A stretch of DNA of 64,000 nucleotides from an uncultured beta proteobacterium (GCA_903889565.1 CAISYC010000073.1:1-64000); one strand, 5' to 3'. Numbered from the stretch's first letter, positions 46,168 through 57,800 are shown. Notes: generated from the letters alone by a model not told the origin. Program-made: numbers and translations.

Positions 46168-49100
46168 ATTTCTCCAGCATCCGTATTGAGGGGTCGATTC
46201 TTTCACCGGACATCCTCGATCATCTCGAAGATGCCGTGGGCCAGCGTCCGGCGGACTTCAGCCTGGACAGCGGCGCCAAGGTCAAGGATGAAATTGTCCG
46301 CGCGTGGGCCGATGCGCAGGACTATTGGCGAATATTCCAGCGCAAGCTCGAAACGCTCAAAGCAGATTCGCCCGCGACGACCGAAACGCGCAATAACTGG
46401 ATCGTGCCGTTATTGGGGTTGCTCGGCTACCAGCTTGAATATCAGGCGAAGGGGGCGGAAGCAAACGCCAAGACCTACTCAATTTCGCATCGTGTCATCA
46501 ACCGCGCACACACGGTTCTGCATATTGCTGGTTATCGCGAGCCGGCCGGTCTGGACCGCAAGCCCGAGAGAACGGCAACGCGGATGTCGGCCCACGCGAT
46601 GGTGCAGGAATATATCAACCTGTCCGATGAACTCTACGGGTTGGTTACAAACGGTCGTATTCTCCGCCTGCTGCGCGACAGCTCACGCCTCATCAAGCTG
46701 AGTTATCTCGAATTTGACCTCGATCGCATCTTTACTGATGGGCTGTTCGCGGACTTCGCAATTCTCTACCGGTTGCTGCACATCACCAGGCTGCCAACCA
46801 GTACCGAGGCCGCAGCGGAAAGCCTGATCGAGCGTTACCACCAGGATTCTCTGGATTCCGGCGCTCGCATACGCGATGGTCTTAGCCAAGCCGTCGAGCA
46901 GGCGATTCGTGCCTTCGGCAATGGTTTTCTGGCGCATACCGACAACGATCCGCTGCGTGCCGAAATTGCTGCGGGCAAGCTCACTTCAGATACCTATTAC
47001 CAATATCTATTGAGGCTCATCTACCGCCTGCTGTTCCTGATGGTGATTGAGGAGCGTGGTCTTGTGTTCCCTCAGGGCGCCAACCCGACGCAGCGCGAAA
47101 TCTATGAACGCTACTACAGCCTGCAACGTCTACGCCGGTTGTCGGAGAAACGCCATCTTGCGGATCGGCGTAAGCGTGATCTATGGCTCAGCTTGCTGGC
47201 GACCTTCAGGCTGTTCGAGGCCCACGGTCCTGGCGAGAAGCTTGGGCTGGCCCCGCTTGCCGGCGACCTTTTCAGCTCGGACGCAATAGGCGTACTCGAG
47301 AAAAGCACGCTAGGCAATGACGTTCTGCTCGGCTGTCTGCGCGCGCTAAGCCTTTATCAAAATCCCGATACCAGCCAGCTCATCCGCGTGAACTACGCGG
47401 CGCTCAATGTTGAGGAGTTTGGCTCGGTTTATGAGGGTTTGCTGAAGTACAGGACAGGTTTTGAACTCAATACGAATTCGCCGAGCTTTGAATTGCGGCC
47501 CGGCGCCGACGACACGCAAAGCCATTACACGCCAGACGACCTGGTCCAGCCGCTCATCAAGCACTCACTGGATTATCTGATCGCCGAAAAGCTCAAGGCT
47601 CCCAATCCCGCGCAAGCTCTGCTTGAGTTGCGCGTTGCCGATATTTCCTGCGGCTCCGGCCACATTCTGCTGGCCGCCGCACGGCGTATCGCAATTGAAC
47701 TCGCGATTGCACGTACAGGCGAGGAGCAGCCGTCGCCGCCGGCGTTCCGCGCGGCCATTCGTGATGTGATCCGCGAATGCATTTACGGCGTGGACTTGAA
47801 CCCGCTCGCTGTGGAACTTTGCAAGGTCGCACTATGGCTGGAAGCGCACAATCCCGGGGAACCGCTTAACTTTCTCGATCACCACATCAAATGCGGCAAT
47901 GCCATCGTTGGCTTTGCGCGGCGTGAGGAAGTCGAGCGTGGAGTGCCTGACGAAGCTTTTGCGACCATGCCCGGCGATGACAAGGAAACCGCGGCCATTC
48001 TTCGCAAGCGCAACAAGCAAGAACGCGTCGCGCACGAGGCAGGCCAGATACCAATTGCTCCAGCCTTGCAGAAACAACTCGACGACATTTTGCGTGGCTG
48101 GCGCGACCTCGCTACTTTGCCGGAACACACACCGGACGAAATCGACGCCAAAAAGGCGCGCTACCTTGCGTTCACGCAAAGTCAGGACGCATGGATGCTA
48201 ACTCAGATCGCTGCTATTCCCATTGCACAGTTTTTCCTGTCCAAGACCCCGGCCAATTTACAAAAATTCGTCACCGATGACGCCTTCCGCCGTTACTGGA
48301 AGGGGGAAATGAGTCCACAGAGCCAGGCCACCGCTGAAGCTTGGGCGATGGCCGAGCGTAAGCATTTTTTTAACTGGTTCATTGAGTTTCCCGAAATCAT
48401 TCAGCGCGGTGGGTTCGATTGTATTCTTGGTAACCCGCCGTATCTCGGTGGCCAGGCATTGAGCAGCACTTACGGCCATGCGTTTTGCGAGTATGCAAAA
48501 TGGGAATACGCTCCGGCGGGCTTAAGCGACCTTGTGGTCTATTTTGTCCGCCGTATCTACGGACTTTTGCGGCCCGGCGGTTTCACCGCATTCATAACGA
48601 CTAATTCCATCAAGGATGGTGACATCCGAAAGGATGGACTTGAACAGGTAATAGCGCGTGGTGGCACAATCAACTTTGCGGTCCGTGGTATCAAATGGCC
48701 GGGGCGTGCACATCTTGTGGTTTCGTTGGTGGCGTTGTACCGGGGGGAATGGCGAGGCAAGCGGGTGCTAGACGGTAAGGGCGTACCTGTTATCAGCGCT
48801 TACTTTGAGGACACTGAGGATGCGGGTGAACCGATGGCGTTACTGGAAAATGCCAACAGTCTCTATCAAGGCTCGATCTTTCTAGGTGATGGTTTCTTGC
48901 TCACTTACGATGAGGCTGACAAGCTGATCGAAGCTGACTCGCGGAATCGAGAGGTAATTTTTCCGAGCGTAAGTGCCCAACTTCTTAATTCATCTCCTGA
49001 CCAACGACCTGAGCGGCTGATAGTTAATTTTCGCGATTGGAGTGAAGAAAAGGCATCGTTGTACCAAGCCCCATACTCTCGAATCAGAGAATTGGTTAAG

Positions 49101-49919
49101 CCCGTAAGAGATATGGACAAGCGGGCTGCAAGGCGAGAAAGATGGTGGCAATACGCAGAGAAGGCTGTCGGGCTTTACACACATCTTAAAGGGTTGCAAC
49201 TCTGCTTTGCGGCGGCGATTACTACCAAGTACCTCAACTTCAGCGCCCAATCTACGAATCAGGTTTTTGTTAGTGGCCTATACGTCTTTACTACTAACCG
49301 ATGGGATCTCTACACCCTTGTCCAATCCACGCTGCACGAAGTCTGGGCGCGCAAATACAGCGGCGCATTAGAAACCCGGTTGCGCTATTCGCCATCGGAT
49401 TGCTTTGAGACCTTCCCTTTCCCCGAGGGATTGTGGCAGACCGCCAATCCGAATTTGGCAGAAATCGGCGAGCGTTACCATGATCACCGTCGCGTCCTTA
49501 TGAGCCAACTTTGGCTCGGCTTGACCGAAATCTACAACTTGTTCCACGCCCTCGACCTTACTCCCGACCGGGTCGCGATGGTCAGCGAGAAATCGGCGGA
49601 ACAATCCGAGGCGGGCTACAAAGGTATTATTGAACTGCGCCGTTTGCATCGTGAACTTGACGAAGCGATCCGTGACTCCTACGACTGGAGCGACCTCAAC
49701 CTCGGCCACGACTTCCATGAGATCGAAACGCTGCCTGAAAACGACCGCATTCGGTACACGATAAGTCCGGCCGCACGTAAGGAAGTCCTTAAGCGCTTGT
49801 TGGCCTTAAATCACAAACGAGCCAAGGCCGAGGCGACTGCGAGTCCTGAGGCTGGTAAAAAGCCGCGGGGCCGCAAGGCCGCCAAAACTAGCGAGGCGCA
49901 GAACCTGCTCGACCTATAG
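46164..49919 (+). CDS. Eco57I-type N6-adenine DNA methyltransferase
   Basis: 1251 residues. An all-helical N-terminal region (about 1-430) precedes the methylase. The SAM motif I is VADISCGSGHILLAA (about 492). The catalytic motif IV is CILGNPPYLGG (about 754), the NPPY of N6-adenine enzymes. A target-recognition-like region and a basic Lys/Arg/Ala tail (KKPRGRKAAK) follow. No separate nuclease motif is evident in it. It probably marks host DNA so that the helicase/nuclease genes around it attack unmarked DNA. It overlaps the DUF429-like gene by ATGA; 70 bases separate it from the next gene. Confidence 0.92.
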   Translation: MNFSSIRIEGSILSPDILDHLEDAVGQRPADFSLDSGAKVKDEIVRAWADAQDYWRIFQRKLETLKADSPATTETRNNWIVPLLGLLGYQLEYQAKGAEANAKTYSISHRVINRAHTVLHIAGYREPAGLDRKPERTATRMSAHAMVQEYINLSDELYGLVTNGRILRLLRDSSRLIKLSYLEFDLDRIFTDGLFADFAILYRLLHITRLPTSTEAAAESLIERYHQDSLDSGARIRDGLSQAVEQAIRAFGNGFLAHTDNDPLRAEIAAGKLTSDTYYQYLLRLIYRLLFLMVIEERGLVFPQGANPTQREIYERYYSLQRLRRLSEKRHLADRRKRDLWLSLLATFRLFEAHGPGEKLGLAPLAGDLFSSDAIGVLEKSTLGNDVLLGCLRALSLYQNPDTSQLIRVNYAALNVEEFGSVYEGLLKYRTGFELNTNSPSFELRPGADDTQSHYTPDDLVQPLIKHSLDYLIAEKLKAPNPAQALLELRVADISCGSGHILLAAARRIAIELAIARTGEEQPSPPAFRAAIRDVIRECIYGVDLNPLAVELCKVALWLEAHNPGEPLNFLDHHIKCGNAIVGFARREEVERGVPDEAFATMPGDDKETAAILRKRNKQERVAHEAGQIPIAPALQKQLDDILRGWRDLATLPEHTPDEIDAKKARYLAFTQSQDAWMLTQIAAIPIAQFFLSKTPANLQKFVTDDAFRRYWKGEMSPQSQATAEAWAMAERKHFFNWFIEFPEIIQRGGFDCILGNPPYLGGQALSSTYGHAFCEYAKWEYAPAGLSDLVVYFVRRIYGLLRPGGFTAFITTNSIKDGDIRKDGLEQVIARGGTINFAVRGIKWPGRAHLVVSLVALYRGEWRGKRVLDGKGVPVISAYFEDTEDAGEPMALLENANSLYQGSIFLGDGFLLTYDEADKLIEADSRNREVIFPSVSAQLLNSSPDQRPERLIVNFRDWSEEKASLYQAPYSRIRELVKPVRDMDKRAARRERWWQYAEKAVGLYTHLKGLQLCFAAAITTKYLNFSAQSTNQVFVSGLYVFTTNRWDLYTLVQSTLHEVWARKYSGALETRLRYSPSDCFETFPFPEGLWQTANPNLAEIGERYHDHRRVLMSQLWLGLTEIYNLFHALDLTPDRVAMVSEKSAEQSEAGYKGIIELRRLHRELDEAIRDSYDWSDLNLGHDFHEIETLPENDRIRYTISPAARKEVLKRLLALNHKRAKAEATASPEAGKKPRGRKAAKTSEAQNLLDL

Positions 49920-49989
49920 ACATGGCGCGTATTTACGAAATTAGTCGCCTGCCCTTTTCAAATTCAACTTTCACATCGAAGACCCGCAA

Positions 49990-50673
49990 ATGGCTATCAG
50001 CAGCAAGCGCATTCGCATTCCTGTGCAATTGGTGGATGGCCAGTGGGAGTTGTTATACGGTGGCTCCGTGAAGGTCAAGGACGGCTGTATAGGCGAACTT
50101 GAGGTCGCGGTTAGCGACATCGTGGACAAAGCGTTCCGGGAGGCGTTGACCGCGAAACGCCAAGTCCGGATTCTTGATCAAGGCACCGAATTGCGGGTCG
50201 CATTGAGTGTCAGGGCACCCTTGGACCAGGCATTGGGAAAGTGCTTTGTAACGGGCCCAATGAAATGGGACCGCGAGGCAAAGGTAAGTGCGGAAAGCCG
50301 TTTCGTTTCAATTTTTCTCGACGCACCTAACCCGCAGCAGGTCAAACGCGGGGAAAAAAGTGGTGGCTTATGGCTGGCGCTGGAAGGGATGACGCCCCGC
50401 GGATTGGAGTCCAGTCAAGTGCGATTGCCATCCATACTCGAATTGGAGCCAGCAATCAGCGTCAACCATGCCTTCACCCTTTTATCGGAGCGTTTCGAAC
50501 CTTGGCGTAAAGCGCACACCGCCAGCATCTACGAGCGGGTCTTTTACCAAGAGGCGAACGGGCAGTGGTATCGGTTGGACGATTTGCGCGAGAAAGAACT
50601 GGCAACTGCTGAACGCGCGATTGTGCAGGCGCTTTGGAAAGAAGTGGAAGCTACGCTGGGTACGGCCAAATGA
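49990..50673 (+). CDS. Hypothetical protein of the defence-like operon
   Basis: 227 residues beginning MAISSKRIRIPVQLVDGQWELLYGG. It is beta-rich in the first half and ends in a helical acidic stretch (LREKELATAERAIVQALWKEVEA). No family is recognised and no catalytic motif is visible. ATGA overlap with the following nuclease-like gene suggests the two proteins act together. Confidence 0.7.
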   Translation: MAISSKRIRIPVQLVDGQWELLYGGSVKVKDGCIGELEVAVSDIVDKAFREALTAKRQVRILDQGTELRVALSVRAPLDQALGKCFVTGPMKWDREAKVSAESRFVSIFLDAPNPQQVKRGEKSGGLWLALEGMTPRGLESSQVRLPSILELEPAISVNHAFTLLSERFEPWRKAHTASIYERVFYQEANGQWYRLDDLREKELATAERAIVQALWKEVEATLGTAK

Positions 50674-51638
50674 GCCTCACGATCGATTACGAATCGGCGG
50701 GATTTCCCAAGGGCGCGCCGGTTGCAAATGGTCATGGCACGCTGGCAGTTACTTGGGACGATTTGCTGTGGGCCGCAATTACTGTGGGACGGCCGAATCG
50801 GCACTACGTCTTCAAATACGGCAGGGCATCCCGCTACGAAGCCTTATTCCGCTGGTCGATGATGCGAATGGCGCTTGAGCAAAGCGGGCCCAGAGCGAGG
50901 CGATTGCGCCGCACGGAACTCGCGCGCAGGCTGGATCCAACTGAAAAGGGTGCAGTTAATTATTTCCTGGGGCTGGCGATTGCGAAACTCATGGCAGATA
51001 GATTGCTCGATGCACCCTGGATGCTCCATCTCGACGTATTCGGGTCAAAGTTGAGCGCGGTATTGAAGGGGCGTTCGCGACCCGATCTGGTTGGGGAAAC
51101 GCTTGCAGGGGAAGGGATTGCACTCGAATGCAAAGGTCGATTGAGCGTTCCCTATAAAAAGGCCAAGGACAAAGCCAAGGCGCAGGCACAAAGGATTGTC
51201 AGCATTCGCGGGTACCCTCCAAAGTACCAGATCGGGGCGATTACCTATTTCAAGAAGGACGTGCTTAAGTTTTATTGGCAGGATCCGGAAGTCGACCCCA
51301 ACATCAAGAACGCAATCAAGGTCGAATTTGAATCAGAAGATGTCTGGCGCCATTACTATCAGCCGATACTCGATTTGGTTCAGGCGAATGCTAGCTATTT
51401 GGCGCGGATGCGTGAGGAGGAATGCCTGATGCCGGTGCCACATGCGGACGTTCAGATTGGAATTCGGCCACGGGTGCTGAATCGTTTACTCGACGCGAAA
51501 TGGGCGGATGCACGTAAATCGGTAAGAGGGAGTGATAACTCATCTTCAATTATTGGTTACCGCACCGACGGTATTGCAGTTATTGCGGGTGAAAGTTGGA
51601 AATTGCCGTTTGAGGGAGATCAGGGTAGCGATGGATAG
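50670..51638 (+). CDS. PD-(D/E)XK-like nuclease-fold protein
   Basis: 322 residues. The central segment SRPDLVGETLAGEGIALECKGR has Asp139, then Glu153-x-Lys155, the PD...(D/E)xK pattern, followed by a helix with Lys/Ala/Gln (KAKDKAKAQAQ). This fits a restriction-endonuclease fold. The family is not recognised. It starts inside the stop of the preceding gene and is followed 37 bases later by the DUF6361 gene. A DNA-cutting role is inferred. Confidence 0.65.
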   Translation: MSLTIDYESAGFPKGAPVANGHGTLAVTWDDLLWAAITVGRPNRHYVFKYGRASRYEALFRWSMMRMALEQSGPRARRLRRTELARRLDPTEKGAVNYFLGLAIAKLMADRLLDAPWMLHLDVFGSKLSAVLKGRSRPDLVGETLAGEGIALECKGRLSVPYKKAKDKAKAQAQRIVSIRGYPPKYQIGAITYFKKDVLKFYWQDPEVDPNIKNAIKVEFESEDVWRHYYQPILDLVQANASYLARMREEECLMPVPHADVQIGIRPRVLNRLLDAKWADARKSVRGSDNSSSIIGYRTDGIAVIAGESWKLPFEGDQGSDG

Positions 51639-51675
51639 CGAATCGTTCGCCTTTTCGGAAATCGAGGGCCGGTGA

Positions 51676-52938
51676 TTGGATAGTTCATTAGGGTGGAGCC
51701 AGATCGCGCGCTCGGACGTGGCGAAGGCGACCGAATTGCTGAAGGGCAGTGAACGTGGCGTTCGCGACGAAATTGGATTTCTGACGCTGCATCAAGGCTT
51801 CTCGGACCGCTTTTTTCCAGGCACGTCTGTACTGCAAACCCGATTGCGCTACGCGCTATTCGTCCCCTGGCAAATTCAGGACCTCGCCGATCAACGCGTT
51901 GGATCGGCTCCGGCCAGTGTTCGGTTGCAAAAAGCGGAGCGGGAACTGGTTTTGCGTTTGAAACTAGGAACCAGTGCAAATGAAGATGACGATGGCGGGG
52001 TGATCGGAATCCGCAGCGAGAATTTTCAGCCCGCGCAGCCGCCAGCCTACGTCTACTGGACGGCGTTGAGGCTATGGGGAATCTTGGATCCAGTCGTAGA
52101 GGGCGTTTGGCCAGGCCGTGCCGAAATTCTCGCTCGGATCGATGGCGCCGGTGGTTTGCGGGATGAGCGGGACGACGAGACAACGCACGTGCGCAACGAT
52201 GCTTTTTTCTTCGCACTCCCGGAGCGCCCGCGGCATTGGTATCGGGAAGGCGGGGCTGGCCTTACTCCTCTTAATTTTCAGCTTCCTTTCAATGAACGGA
52301 AATACCTTCGCGACCGTTTAGTGTCGGTAAGGAGGGGCGGGGCGATGCGGTCAGACGCTGATAGTTTGCTGGCGCGCCTGGCTGCCGTGAAATCGCCAAA
52401 ATTCTCATGGAAGGATCTGGATTTTGATTCCGACGCCGTCAAACAAATCGCGGATGCCGAGGATCGCGATGCGCTGGCGGTCGCGCATGCGGCATCGTCG
52501 CTGACGCGAATTGGTCGATCGGTGTACGGTGCGCTGATCGAATATATTGCCCAAAAGTGCGATAAGCGGAAGGCTGAAAACCAGCTACACAAAAGGCTGG
52601 CTGAGGCAGTAAGCAAAGAAAAAGCGATTGCGCTGACGTGCCGACTTGATGAGGTTGCGGCATTGATTGGGCCGCTTGATCCAAAATTTTCTGCGGCACT
52701 GGCTGAGACACTGATTTGGCTTAAGGGCAACACTAAAGACGTCGCGGACCTTTGGCCCGCATATAAAGCTTCCGAAGAAGCGCGTAAGGATAGTCGGGCG
52801 CGTTTGCCGAATACGCCACGTGCAGCGGTGCTACGCGCAGTATGGTTAGCAGAGAATGCGCGTGAGTCCGATGGCCTTAACTATCGATGGCACCGAGTCA
52901 GCCAGCTACTCGATGACTTGCATGGTGGAAAATCGTGA
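51676..52938 (+). CDS. DUF6361-family protein
   Basis: 420 residues. The N-terminus (SLGWSQIARSDVAKATELL) and the block FFPGTSVLQTRLRYALFVPWQ match proteins named DUF6361, always near helicase and phospholipase-D genes in my recollection. The function of the family is unknown. The start codon appears to be TTG at 51676 with no strong ribosome site. It overlaps the next gene by GTGA. Confidence 0.75.
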   Translation: MDSSLGWSQIARSDVAKATELLKGSERGVRDEIGFLTLHQGFSDRFFPGTSVLQTRLRYALFVPWQIQDLADQRVGSAPASVRLQKAERELVLRLKLGTSANEDDDGGVIGIRSENFQPAQPPAYVYWTALRLWGILDPVVEGVWPGRAEILARIDGAGGLRDERDDETTHVRNDAFFFALPERPRHWYREGGAGLTPLNFQLPFNERKYLRDRLVSVRRGGAMRSDADSLLARLAAVKSPKFSWKDLDFDSDAVKQIADAEDRDALAVAHAASSLTRIGRSVYGALIEYIAQKCDKRKAENQLHKRLAEAVSKEKAIALTCRLDEVAALIGPLDPKFSAALAETLIWLKGNTKDVADLWPAYKASEEARKDSRARLPNTPRAAVLRAVWLAENARESDGLNYRWHRVSQLLDDLHGGKS

Positions 52939-54800
52939 GTGGCCAGCCAGATTGGCAAACGCACTCGTTATTGGCGCAATTTCGACCGGAACCCGGTTGG
53001 GTGCTCGATCGCGCATGTTTTGCCACTTACAGTGCGGATATTCGCGTGGTTACCGCTGCTTTGCTGGCAGTTGCGGGTGTTACTAACGATCCAGAGTCCG
53101 GGTCTGCAGTTCAATTGGTGCAAGCATTCCGTGATCTGCGCCGGCGTGTTTCGTTTGTAGTGCAGCGTGGGCGTATTCATTGGCCACGCAACATTCCACA
53201 AGTGAGCGGCTTGCTGGATCGATTTATATTTGAAGCCAATTACGATGAGCGTGGGCACAGCGGACGCTCATGGCACCCTAAGTTTGCAGTGATGCGCTGG
53301 CGGCGCGTGGACGACGACGCGATATCGTGGCGTGTTTGGCTAGGCAGTAGGAATCTGACGCGCGACTTGTCGTTGGATGCTGGGTTGTTGCTGATTGAAG
53401 ATGCTGACCGTGAAAGCGGCAATGCGACTCCGGAATTAAAAAAAGCGGTCGAAACACTCCAAGCGCATTTACCCAAGCACGGCGCGCAGTTTGCGCAGCG
53501 CGAACTGGATGAACTTGCCAAAGTTCAGTGGATTTCCCCGCCCGGCGTAAAAAAAATAAAAATTCACTGGCTGGATGGCGCCTCTAATCACTTCCCTCAA
53601 CCGGACGGGTTGCAGCAGGAGGCTATTGTCATTAGTCCTTTTGTGGACAGGGCGTCGATGCATCGCACGACTGGTTGGATAAAGGCGGGAAAGCCTATTC
53701 TTGTGGCGTCGCCAGTTGAATTGCAGCGCGAATGTCAAAGCCATCCAGAGCTGACCAAGGCATTGGATTTGCGGGTGCGAGCGCCTGCCATAGAAGAAGG
53801 CATTTCTTACGAACCCCCGGCGGACCTCGTGACCCAGGATCAGGGGGAGGGCGAAGGCGAGATTGATCGTCGCGATGAAGCTAGAGCGCTGCACGCCAAA
53901 CTGATGTATTGGCGGCAGGGTAAAGAGAAGCGATTGTGGATCGGTAGCCCGAACCTTACGAGTCGTGGCTGGAGCAGAAACTTGGAAATTGTTGCGGAGC
54001 TGCTCTCGGTGGCGCCTAAGGACCCGTGGGGTCCGGTTCTGCGGGAAATCGCCGAGAAAGCAGAGCGATTTACGCTGCTTGAGGCCGCTGCAGACAGCGA
54101 GAATGAAACGCAGGACTTGCTCGAAAATGTTCGCAAAGATCTTTCCGCTGAATTCGTTTGCCATCAGCAGCGAAAAGGGGATGTCGTTGGCGTGGTTGCG
54201 AAGCAGACATTGCACATTGAAGCGGGAGTATCGCTTTGGGTAGGCCTGCCGTGGGCGGGCAACGCGCCCGTGCAATGGCCGGACGGAGCTGACCGCATAT
54301 CGCTTGGCCCAGTGCCGCTTTCCGCATGTAGCGATCTTCTGTTATTCCTCCTCCGAAAGGATGGGAACGAGGTTGGCTGGCTTATGCATGGGCCGTTCAG
54401 CCCACCTCTTGGCGAACCGAGAGATCAAGCAAGCCTCGCCGAATATCTTGGGCCGCGCGGTTACCTCCAACTCATACGTGCGGAGTTAGAAGCTACTTCA
54501 GCGGGTTCTGCGCCGCCGTGGGATTCCCCTCCTCAGGGCCGAGGCGGGTCGCAGCATGGTTCGTGGAATCGCTATGACTTGCCGACGTTGGAAGGCTTAT
54601 TGCGTTTGTTTTTGAGAGACCCGGAGCACCTTCAAAAAGTGGCAGATACGGTCGCGATGCTTGAAAAGGAAGCGATTAAGTGGGAATCGGATGACGCGGC
54701 CGTCACGCCGGAAGTCCGCAGGGATCTCATCAGTTTTCAGGAGCTATGGCGAAGCGTTGGGAAGCATTTAACAGATCGAGCGGTTTCGAGTGAAACCTAA
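52935..54800 (+). CDS. Phospholipase D-fold protein with two HxK motifs
   Basis: 621 residues. Two half-sites are readable: HPKFAVMRW...VWLGSRNLT (His114) and HAKLMYW...LWIGSPNLT (His320). These HxK...GSxN motifs build a PLD active site, usually for phosphodiesters of nucleic acid in this context, as with DrmC of DISARM. The rest is unassigned. It starts at a GTG inside the DUF6361 stop and ends 11 bases into the helicase gene. Confidence 0.83.
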   Translation: MSGQPDWQTHSLLAQFRPEPGWVLDRACFATYSADIRVVTAALLAVAGVTNDPESGSAVQLVQAFRDLRRRVSFVVQRGRIHWPRNIPQVSGLLDRFIFEANYDERGHSGRSWHPKFAVMRWRRVDDDAISWRVWLGSRNLTRDLSLDAGLLLIEDADRESGNATPELKKAVETLQAHLPKHGAQFAQRELDELAKVQWISPPGVKKIKIHWLDGASNHFPQPDGLQQEAIVISPFVDRASMHRTTGWIKAGKPILVASPVELQRECQSHPELTKALDLRVRAPAIEEGISYEPPADLVTQDQGEGEGEIDRRDEARALHAKLMYWRQGKEKRLWIGSPNLTSRGWSRNLEIVAELLSVAPKDPWGPVLREIAEKAERFTLLEAAADSENETQDLLENVRKDLSAEFVCHQQRKGDVVGVVAKQTLHIEAGVSLWVGLPWAGNAPVQWPDGADRISLGPVPLSACSDLLLFLLRKDGNEVGWLMHGPFSPPLGEPRDQASLAEYLGPRGYLQLIRAELEATSAGSAPPWDSPPQGRGGSQHGSWNRYDLPTLEGLLRLFLRDPEHLQKVADTVAMLEKEAIKWESDDAAVTPEVRRDLISFQELWRSVGKHLTDRAVSSET

Positions 54801-57800
54801 GCCGTTTCAGTTGCGCACCGCGGATGCGGCTCTGCAGGCACTTACTACAGGCAGCCGTCGCTTTCTTCTCGCTGATGAAGTCGGGTTGGGCAAAACAGTA
54901 GTTGCGCGCGAGATCATAGGACGGCTGGCGCACCGCCGGAATAGCCGGCCGCTTCGAGTATTTTATTTTGCATCTGGTCAGGCGGTCGCTGCCCAGAACG
55001 CGCGCCGTCTAATTCCGGCAGACGGTCAGGGCGAGGACGTTTCCTGTACGTTGTTTGATGCCAGCCGCCCGTCGCTGATCCCTATGGTCCCGATGGAAGA
55101 TATAAGTGAAAGCGAAAAACACCGGGTGCAGCTATTTCGATTTACGCCAGAAACGGCCGTTCCTATTGTCCAAGGTCGTGGCCGCAGCGGAGTTGTGCAA
55201 GAAAGGGCCTTGCTTCGTGTGCTTGTTTCTAGAGTGTTGCATTGGCGATTCCCTCGAGGCTCCGGTCTTCGGAAGGCCTTTCAAGGCGGCGCCACAACGG
55301 CCAATTTTTCTAAGGCTGTACGCGTCGCGCGTGGCCGGTACAGCGATGGCAGCCTCTTGCGAGGTTATCAGTTAGTCAGCCACTTTCGTGACGCGGTAAG
55401 GGAAACGTTTGAGGTAGCTGCTTACGAGCCTCTGCATTTGAAATTGGAAGCGGAGGCATCAAACCCACGATTGTTTATCGGGAAATTGCGGTTGGCACTG
55501 ACAAAGGCAACCTTGCGGTGCCTCCCGCCCGATTTGATTGTCCTTGACGAATTTCACCGATATCGCAAACGAGTTTTCTCATTACCGCTGGCGAGCGGGC
55601 AATCTGGTCAGATAACTGATGCGGACGAGAACTTTTGTTCACTATTGCCTAACGACAATAAACCTGCACTGCTTCTCTTGTCCGCTACGCCTTTTCATTT
55701 GACGGATAGCCATGCATCTGAGCATAGGGCTGGTGATGACGCGGCAGACTTTCACCGCCTGGTTGGATTTCTGCATGGAGATGGAGAAGTTGGCCAAAGC
55801 GCATATCGCAAGTGCCAGGGGCTATTCGCCGAATTCGAGCGTGAGCTCGCGGCAAAAAATCTGGATTCCGATAGCCTTCGCGCCGCACGAAAAAAATTGG
55901 AGGAAGAACTGCTTCGTCCTCGCATTGCTCGGATGGAGCGATCTTCCTTCAACTTCAAGCGAGAGCAGGCGCCGGATCTCCATACTTTGACCGAGCTCCC
56001 TTCAGCAGATGATCTTGATTTGTTTATTCGCTTTTCGTCCGGACTGAAGGATAAGGACCGTAGAACCGCGATTCCCTATTGGCGCGCCGTGCCATATCCG
56101 CAACAGTTACTGGGAAGAGGATATTTGGCTTGGCGACGCGCGTCGCGATCCAAGTGGCGCGGTATGCCGGGCATCAATGAGGAAGATCGGGAAAAGCTTC
56201 TTTTTCGGGGTTCAGTGCCAAACGCGAGATTCCGCGATCTCATGAAGGTGTTCCCGCCGGAGCAATTGGCAATGCCGTGGCTTGCGCCATCGAGGCCGTG
56301 GTGGCCGTTGAGTGGTGCATGGCAACAGAAACCGGGAGAACCGCCGCCGATTGAAAAAGGTCTTTTGTTTAGTCGATTTCGGGCGCTTCCGCCTGGATTG
56401 GCCGGTTTATTGAGTTTCATGGTTGAGGACTGGGCGGCGCGGAAACACGGATGGAGAAGTCACAGAAAACTTAGCCGACAATCATTCCTTGCACCGAAGA
56501 GCGTGGTTGTCGTCGCTCTTTTTCATCCTTCTGCTTGGCTCGCTGATCGAGTGAATCCTGCTTGTCTGGAAAATCCGTCGCGAAAAGAACTAATTCAAAA
56601 TGCGATGCTTTCGATAAAGGAGGGGCTTCCAGCGAGCGTAAAGTTTAACCGCAAATCCAAGCGACATCGCCCAGTGTGGAAGCTCATGATGATGTTGGAA
56701 CATGAAAGTCATGAATGCGTTCCGCCCGGTGAACTCTGGCGCGAAGCGATTGGCACGCAAAGCCGAGGCGGTCGCGTTGGACGTGCATTAAAAAGAATGG
56801 AGCATGCAGGTGCATCTGTTGAGCGTTGGATTTCACCCGTCGAACTTGAAGACCTCGCGTGGTTTGGCCTGACAGCTCCCGGGATCGTCATGCTGCGCGC
56901 GCTCAAGAGACATTGGGCTGATGCAACTGCAGAAACAAACATGCCGGCGGTGGTAGATCTCGCATGGAATGGGTTGAGACCGTATCTAGATCGACCATGG
57001 TTTGTCGCTCGGCTTGCTAGGCGGCGAAGCGGTAGTTATACGGATGCATTGCAGCATGCATCGCTGGATGGCAATTTAGAAGCTGTATTGGACGAGCATT
57101 TCTGGCTGCCGGACGCAGACAATCAGTCATGGGTTCGAACTCGCAAGCAACGGGGCAGGCTGGCAGCATTGCGCGAAACCTTGCGAATTCGGTCTGCCCC
57201 AGTTTCCATATTCGTGCCGACGGGACATAAGCCTGAGCGGAGAATCACTCTTTCTGCGCACGCGGCTTTGCCTCTCACGGACACGCCGGCGAAATTGGCC
57301 GCTAGCGCTGGCACCCAGCAACTCAGAGCGGATGACCTTAGGCAGGCATTTAATACCCCGTTTTGGCCCCACGTACTCTGTACGACTTCAGTTGGCCAGG
57401 AAGGGCTGGATTTTCATCTCTGGTGTCGTCGGGTTGTGCATTGGGATCTGTGCTCCGATCCGATCGATATCGAACAGCGAGAAGGTCGAGTGGATCGATT
57501 CAAGAGCCTTTCCGTAAGACGAGCTCTAGCTGTGGAATTGACTAAATCGAATCCCAGCCAAATTTTGTGGAAGGATATCGAATTGGCCGCGGAGAAGCAT
57601 TCAGATGATCCGGGGCTAGCACCCTGGTGGACGTTTCAAGGCGCTCTGATTGAAAGAATTTTCTTGGATCTGCCCTCAAGTGAGGAGCGCTTGCGACGCG
57701 AACGCCTTGAACACTTGCGCGACCTTTATCGGCTTGTGCTTGGGTTGCCGCATCAGGCAGACGTATTACGACGTTTGGCTACCGTCAAAATGGATGTTGA

